Part shown: positions 53,939-56,423 of the stretch, in pieces
Layout: each line of letters begins with the position of its first letter
Position numbering within the stretch: the stretch's first letter is position 1
NCBI RefSeq assembly: GCF_900205965.1
Contig: NZ_OAOF01000024.1
Coordinates: forward strand, 1-56,423
DNA from: Lacrimispora amygdalina
GTDB lineage: Bacteria > Bacillota > Clostridia > Lachnospirales > Lachnospiraceae
Direction: 5' to 3'
Length of the DNA stretch: 56,423 nucleotides
Program-made: the position numbers and the translations under genes
The notes under the pieces: generated by a model
The model's input: the letters and a program-made list of their open reading frames with translations, nothing else
Database searches by the model: none
Told to the model about the DNA's origin: nothing

Positions 53939-54904
53939 TTATTTTATCTGACGGAAGAAAATAGCATCTAATTTATACACATCTGCATCCATCATGCGGT
54001 ACTGGTTTGCCATTTTCACATAATCCCTGGTAGTAGTATAATCACTATGACCAAGCATATCACGAAGAAATTCTAGGTTTCCACCGCCTACCAGATAGGA
54101 GACAGCAAATGTATGTCTTAATAAATGCGGATGCAGCCTTTCAACACCTGTCCATTTCCTTATTCTGAAAAAGAGCTGCTTCAATACATTATAGTTGATC
54201 GCTTCCGAGCTGTTTGTTTTAAGAATCAGTGCGTCCATAGGTATAACATCACGATAATCCAAATAACTGCGTATGTATATTCGCAAATTCCAGGCCAGGG
54301 GAACAATACGGGACTTGTGATTCTTTGAATCTTCTATTAATATGTAATCTTTATCGAAGCAGATATCCTTTACCTTTAAACCAATGACTTCCTCACTTCT
54401 TAGACCGCCATCAAGCATAAGATGGATAATGCATAAATTTCTAAGCCCCATTTCAGTTGAGTTTAAGAATACCTGATCTAGTGCCTGAACCTCATGGCTG
54501 TATAAAGGGAGCTGTATCCGGGAATCGTTGGTTGGAAGCCGGGCTCTTTTAAATGTAACTTCACAGTCCAGGTCATCACGAATATAGTTAAAGAACACTT
54601 TGACAGCTCTGGTATAAATTCTGATGGTAGAATTTTTCAGTTTTCCTTTCTTTTCGTCTCCGATCTTAAACGGATGATTTTCATATTTGGGCTTAAACCT
54701 AAGATGTTTTATATAGCTTTGTACGATATCAGGAGCCAGGCTATCCACCGGAATACGGTCAATGGGCTTTTCAAACTCCGATTCCAAAAACTCAAAGAAA
54801 AAACTTAAGTTCTGCTCATAATATTTACAAGTACTATTATCACAATAAGATTCTTTTAACCCCATAAACTTTTCAAATGCTTTTTTAACTGTTATCTTAT
54901 TCAT
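53939..54904 (-). CDS. Tyrosine recombinase (XerC/D-like integrase)
   Basis: 321 residues from the second ATG (54904), which AAGGAG precedes by nine bases. Catalytic R in GGLRSEEV, K in EDSKNHKSR, HLLRHTF, the H of LGHSD and Y in TRDYVKMAN are present. It is a lambda-type recombinase with an N-terminal SAM-like domain. The start overlaps the end of the upstream gene by eight bases, so the two are made together. It is a different branch from the integrase at 47589. Confidence 0.92.
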   Translation of the reverse strand: MNKITVKKAFEKFMGLKESYCDNSTCKYYEQNLSFFFEFLESEFEKPIDRIPVDSLAPDIVQSYIKHLRFKPKYENHPFKIGDEKKGKLKNSTIRIYTRAVKVFFNYIRDDLDCEVTFKRARLPTNDSRIQLPLYSHEVQALDQVFLNSTEMGLRNLCIIHLMLDGGLRSEEVIGLKVKDICFDKDYILIEDSKNHKSRIVPLAWNLRIYIRSYLDYRDVIPMDALILKTNSSEAINYNVLKQLFFRIRKWTGVERLHPHLLRHTFAVSYLVGGGNLEFLRDMLGHSDYTTTRDYVKMANQYRMMDADVYKLDAIFFRQIK

Positions 54905-56387
54905 TCGTAAAATCTCCTTGAAATTCATTTTTGCTCATGCTATTATGACTATAGACTTCACCAGTTATTTTATCTATGATCGTGAGTTCAGACCTTGCAG
55001 TATATGTAAGGTTGCCCGGCAGTTCATCCGAGTTGAGCTGCTGGGCCTTTTTCGTTTTATACCGTAAAGCCCTTTCAACATCATTATCATTTAACGTACA
55101 AAGTGCATCTACAACATCCTGCATGATATCATCTTCATTCATACCCTTATTATAAAATCCTAACGTTACAATACTATTGATCGCCCGTCGTTTAACCAGA
55201 TCAGCATTTAGATGGCGGCTATATTCCCGTACCAGTTTAAGCTGCTTAGGGGGAATATGCGCATCAACCAGTTTACAACTGCGCAGAGACTTCCAGAAAC
55301 CGCACATTTCACGGCGAGATTTATTCACATCCCCTTCCGGTTCTACCATACGAAATACATAGTTTGTCAGATAATCCATAATCAATTTCCGGTTGTCCAG
55401 GTAATCATAAATCCTTTTAGCGGTTAACTTTGACTTATTATCTCGAAGCGGAAGCAGTACATAAGATTTTGAATGGCGGCGGCGTGTCTGATACTCTACA
55501 TTCATAATCAGGTTTACTTTTGGCGTAAGAGTATCAACAAATTTCTGTAAGGTATCTTCCTCCATAGTCTGCTCCCCAGACAAGAGCCTGCGACAGACTG
55601 ACTTTGCACTTTCATTGGAACCATGTTCCAGGTAGAAGGAAGCGCGGGCCATATTAAGGTACTGCCAGCTCCTACGCTTATAACATTCTTCATAAACGTG
55701 CAGATCATAGCGGTTAATCAGTCCGTTGAATAGCCAGAAGTAAAAGAACCAGCCTTTATAACCCATTTCAACAACTTCTTTGCTTTTCATATAGATTCGT
55801 ACAAAGACTTTATCCGTTCTCTTTCCCAGGGCAACATAGTCAATCTCATAATCCTGACTGCCTTTCTTCTCTGTATGGGTAACTGCATCATTGAAGCGAT
55901 CTACACGCATTTTATAAAAGTTTTCCAGGGAAAAGAAGCGTTCCGGATTACTTAAGTAGTTGCTATGCCAGCAGTAATCAATTCGGTTTTCCTGCGCATA
56001 GGCGATCTGTAAGCCGAAATGTTCTGCTAATGCCTGGACATATTCATAAGAACGTTCGAATGATTCATTGACCCCGTATATCCAAAGCATATAACTTCTG
56101 ATCTGTACCACCAATTCACAGGTGACGGATACCGCCGAATTGGAAGATTTTGGAACGACAGGAGCTAAGAAGATATCAAACCATTCAGGGTATTCTAGGC
56201 AAACATTATACATTTTTGCAAAACTGAATGGTCTAAGGTTTAAGGAGAAGCCCGAACCAAAGTCAAGACGAAGAAAGTCGACGTTTACATTTTTTGAGAG
56301 CTTTCGGTTCATAGCATCAAAGTATTTTCGGAACTGCATGACTTTGCTATCCAAAGAATCAGCGGTAAAGTCATTTATAAATTTCAC
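54897..56387 (-). CDS. Replication-initiator-like protein
   Basis: 496 residues. The central part (RIDYCWHSNYLSNPERFF; YVALGKRTDKVFVRIYMKSK; GWFFYFWLFNGLINRYDLHV) recalls the Rep_trans/NicK-type rolling-circle initiators, with the RID(Y) strand, the 'G-R-x-x-K-V-x-V-R-x-Y-x-K' motif and an adjacent E-rich helix. The C-terminal half (KVNLIMNVEYQTRRRHSK onwards) is unfamiliar. It would nick an origin and start replication of the mobile unit. Coupled to a tyrosine recombinase by an eight-base overlap. The match is by eye and the catalytic tyrosine is not assigned. Confidence 0.6.
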   Translation of the reverse strand: MKFINDFTADSLDSKVMQFRKYFDAMNRKLSKNVNVDFLRLDFGSGFSLNLRPFSFAKMYNVCLEYPEWFDIFLAPVVPKSSNSAVSVTCELVVQIRSYMLWIYGVNESFERSYEYVQALAEHFGLQIAYAQENRIDYCWHSNYLSNPERFFSLENFYKMRVDRFNDAVTHTEKKGSQDYEIDYVALGKRTDKVFVRIYMKSKEVVEMGYKGWFFYFWLFNGLINRYDLHVYEECYKRRSWQYLNMARASFYLEHGSNESAKSVCRRLLSGEQTMEEDTLQKFVDTLTPKVNLIMNVEYQTRRRHSKSYVLLPLRDNKSKLTAKRIYDYLDNRKLIMDYLTNYVFRMVEPEGDVNKSRREMCGFWKSLRSCKLVDAHIPPKQLKLVREYSRHLNADLVKRRAINSIVTLGFYNKGMNEDDIMQDVVDALCTLNDNDVERALRYKTKKAQQLNSDELPGNLTYTARSELTIIDKITGEVYSHNSMSKNEFQGDFTNE

Positions 56388-56423
56388 GGAATAATAAAAT
56401 GTATCAATATTATGTAGAAACTT

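Overview
The window looks like chromosomal DNA of a gut-type Clostridia (Lachnospiraceae-like) bacterium that is heavily invaded by mobile DNA. The evidence is strong AGGAGG-type ribosome sites, frequent TTG/GTG starts, Clostridia-style surface and mobilization proteins, a tRNA-Lys(CUU) remnant, IS110 and IS66 elements, and a moderate-to-low GC content that falls further in the cargo genes. These assignments come from reading the sequence only; no database search was run.

Layout. (1) 1-5.7 kb is a mobile-element scrapyard: a type I restriction specificity (hsdS) fragment abutting another gene fragment, a helix-turn-helix protein, an intact IS110-family transposase with a structured upstream end, a MobC-like protein plus a short relaxase, and a frameshifted IS66 transposase. 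(2) 5.7-10.8 kb is a carboxylate operon: a LysR regulator diverges from an SLC13-type permease, a fluoroacetate-dehalogenase-family hydrolase with all signature residues, and both subunits of an aconitase/isopropylmalate-dehydratase-type enzyme. (3) 10.9-13.3 kb holds relaxase remnants, a DUF4315-like protein and a 5'-truncated sugar isomerase. (4) 13.6-18.9 kb carries a 1173-residue sortase-anchored surface protein preceded by a run of 13 G, a broken response regulator and galE. (5) 19-26.6 kb holds a DUF3841 gene, an XRE-regulated cluster of a zinc-ribbon protein, a hydrophobic protein, a 56-residue basic protein and a 774-residue membrane protein of unknown function, a lipoprotein whose signal peptide contains a stop codon, and chimeric gene fragments. 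(6) 26.85-30.65 kb holds a 24-residue peptide gene whose ribosome site lies in a hairpin loop, then a LysR / D-tartrate dehydratase / MatC-like permease unit bracketed by two near-identical inverted-repeat elements. (7) 30.9-42.2 kb is a co-directional module of the kind carried by large conjugative elements and phages: DUF932, RadC-like, YqaJ exonuclease, RecT, DUF5688, PAPS-reductase-like protein, phosphatase, methyltransferase and several unknowns. (8) 42.5-52.7 kb is an integrative element: an orphan 552-residue gene, two unknown genes plus a HerA/FtsK-like ATPase, excisionase, tyrosine integrase, a DUF4143 ATPase, and a two-gene unit ending in an XRE-ImmA/IrrE protein. It ends in a 46-base copy of the 3' part of tRNA-Lys, a classic attachment scar. 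(9) 52.7-56.4 kb has two terminators, a DUF2971 gene, and an overlapping tyrosine recombinase / replication-initiator-like pair.

How it fits together. Two independent LysR-controlled units take up and dehydrate small hydroxy- or epoxy-/halo-carboxylates; D-tartrate to oxaloacetate is well supported for one, while the substrate of the other is open and is the most promising metabolic novelty. The tRNA-Lys scar has its missing 5' half on the left, so the integrated DNA lies to its left. No second copy was seen to the left inside the window, so that island may extend beyond the window.
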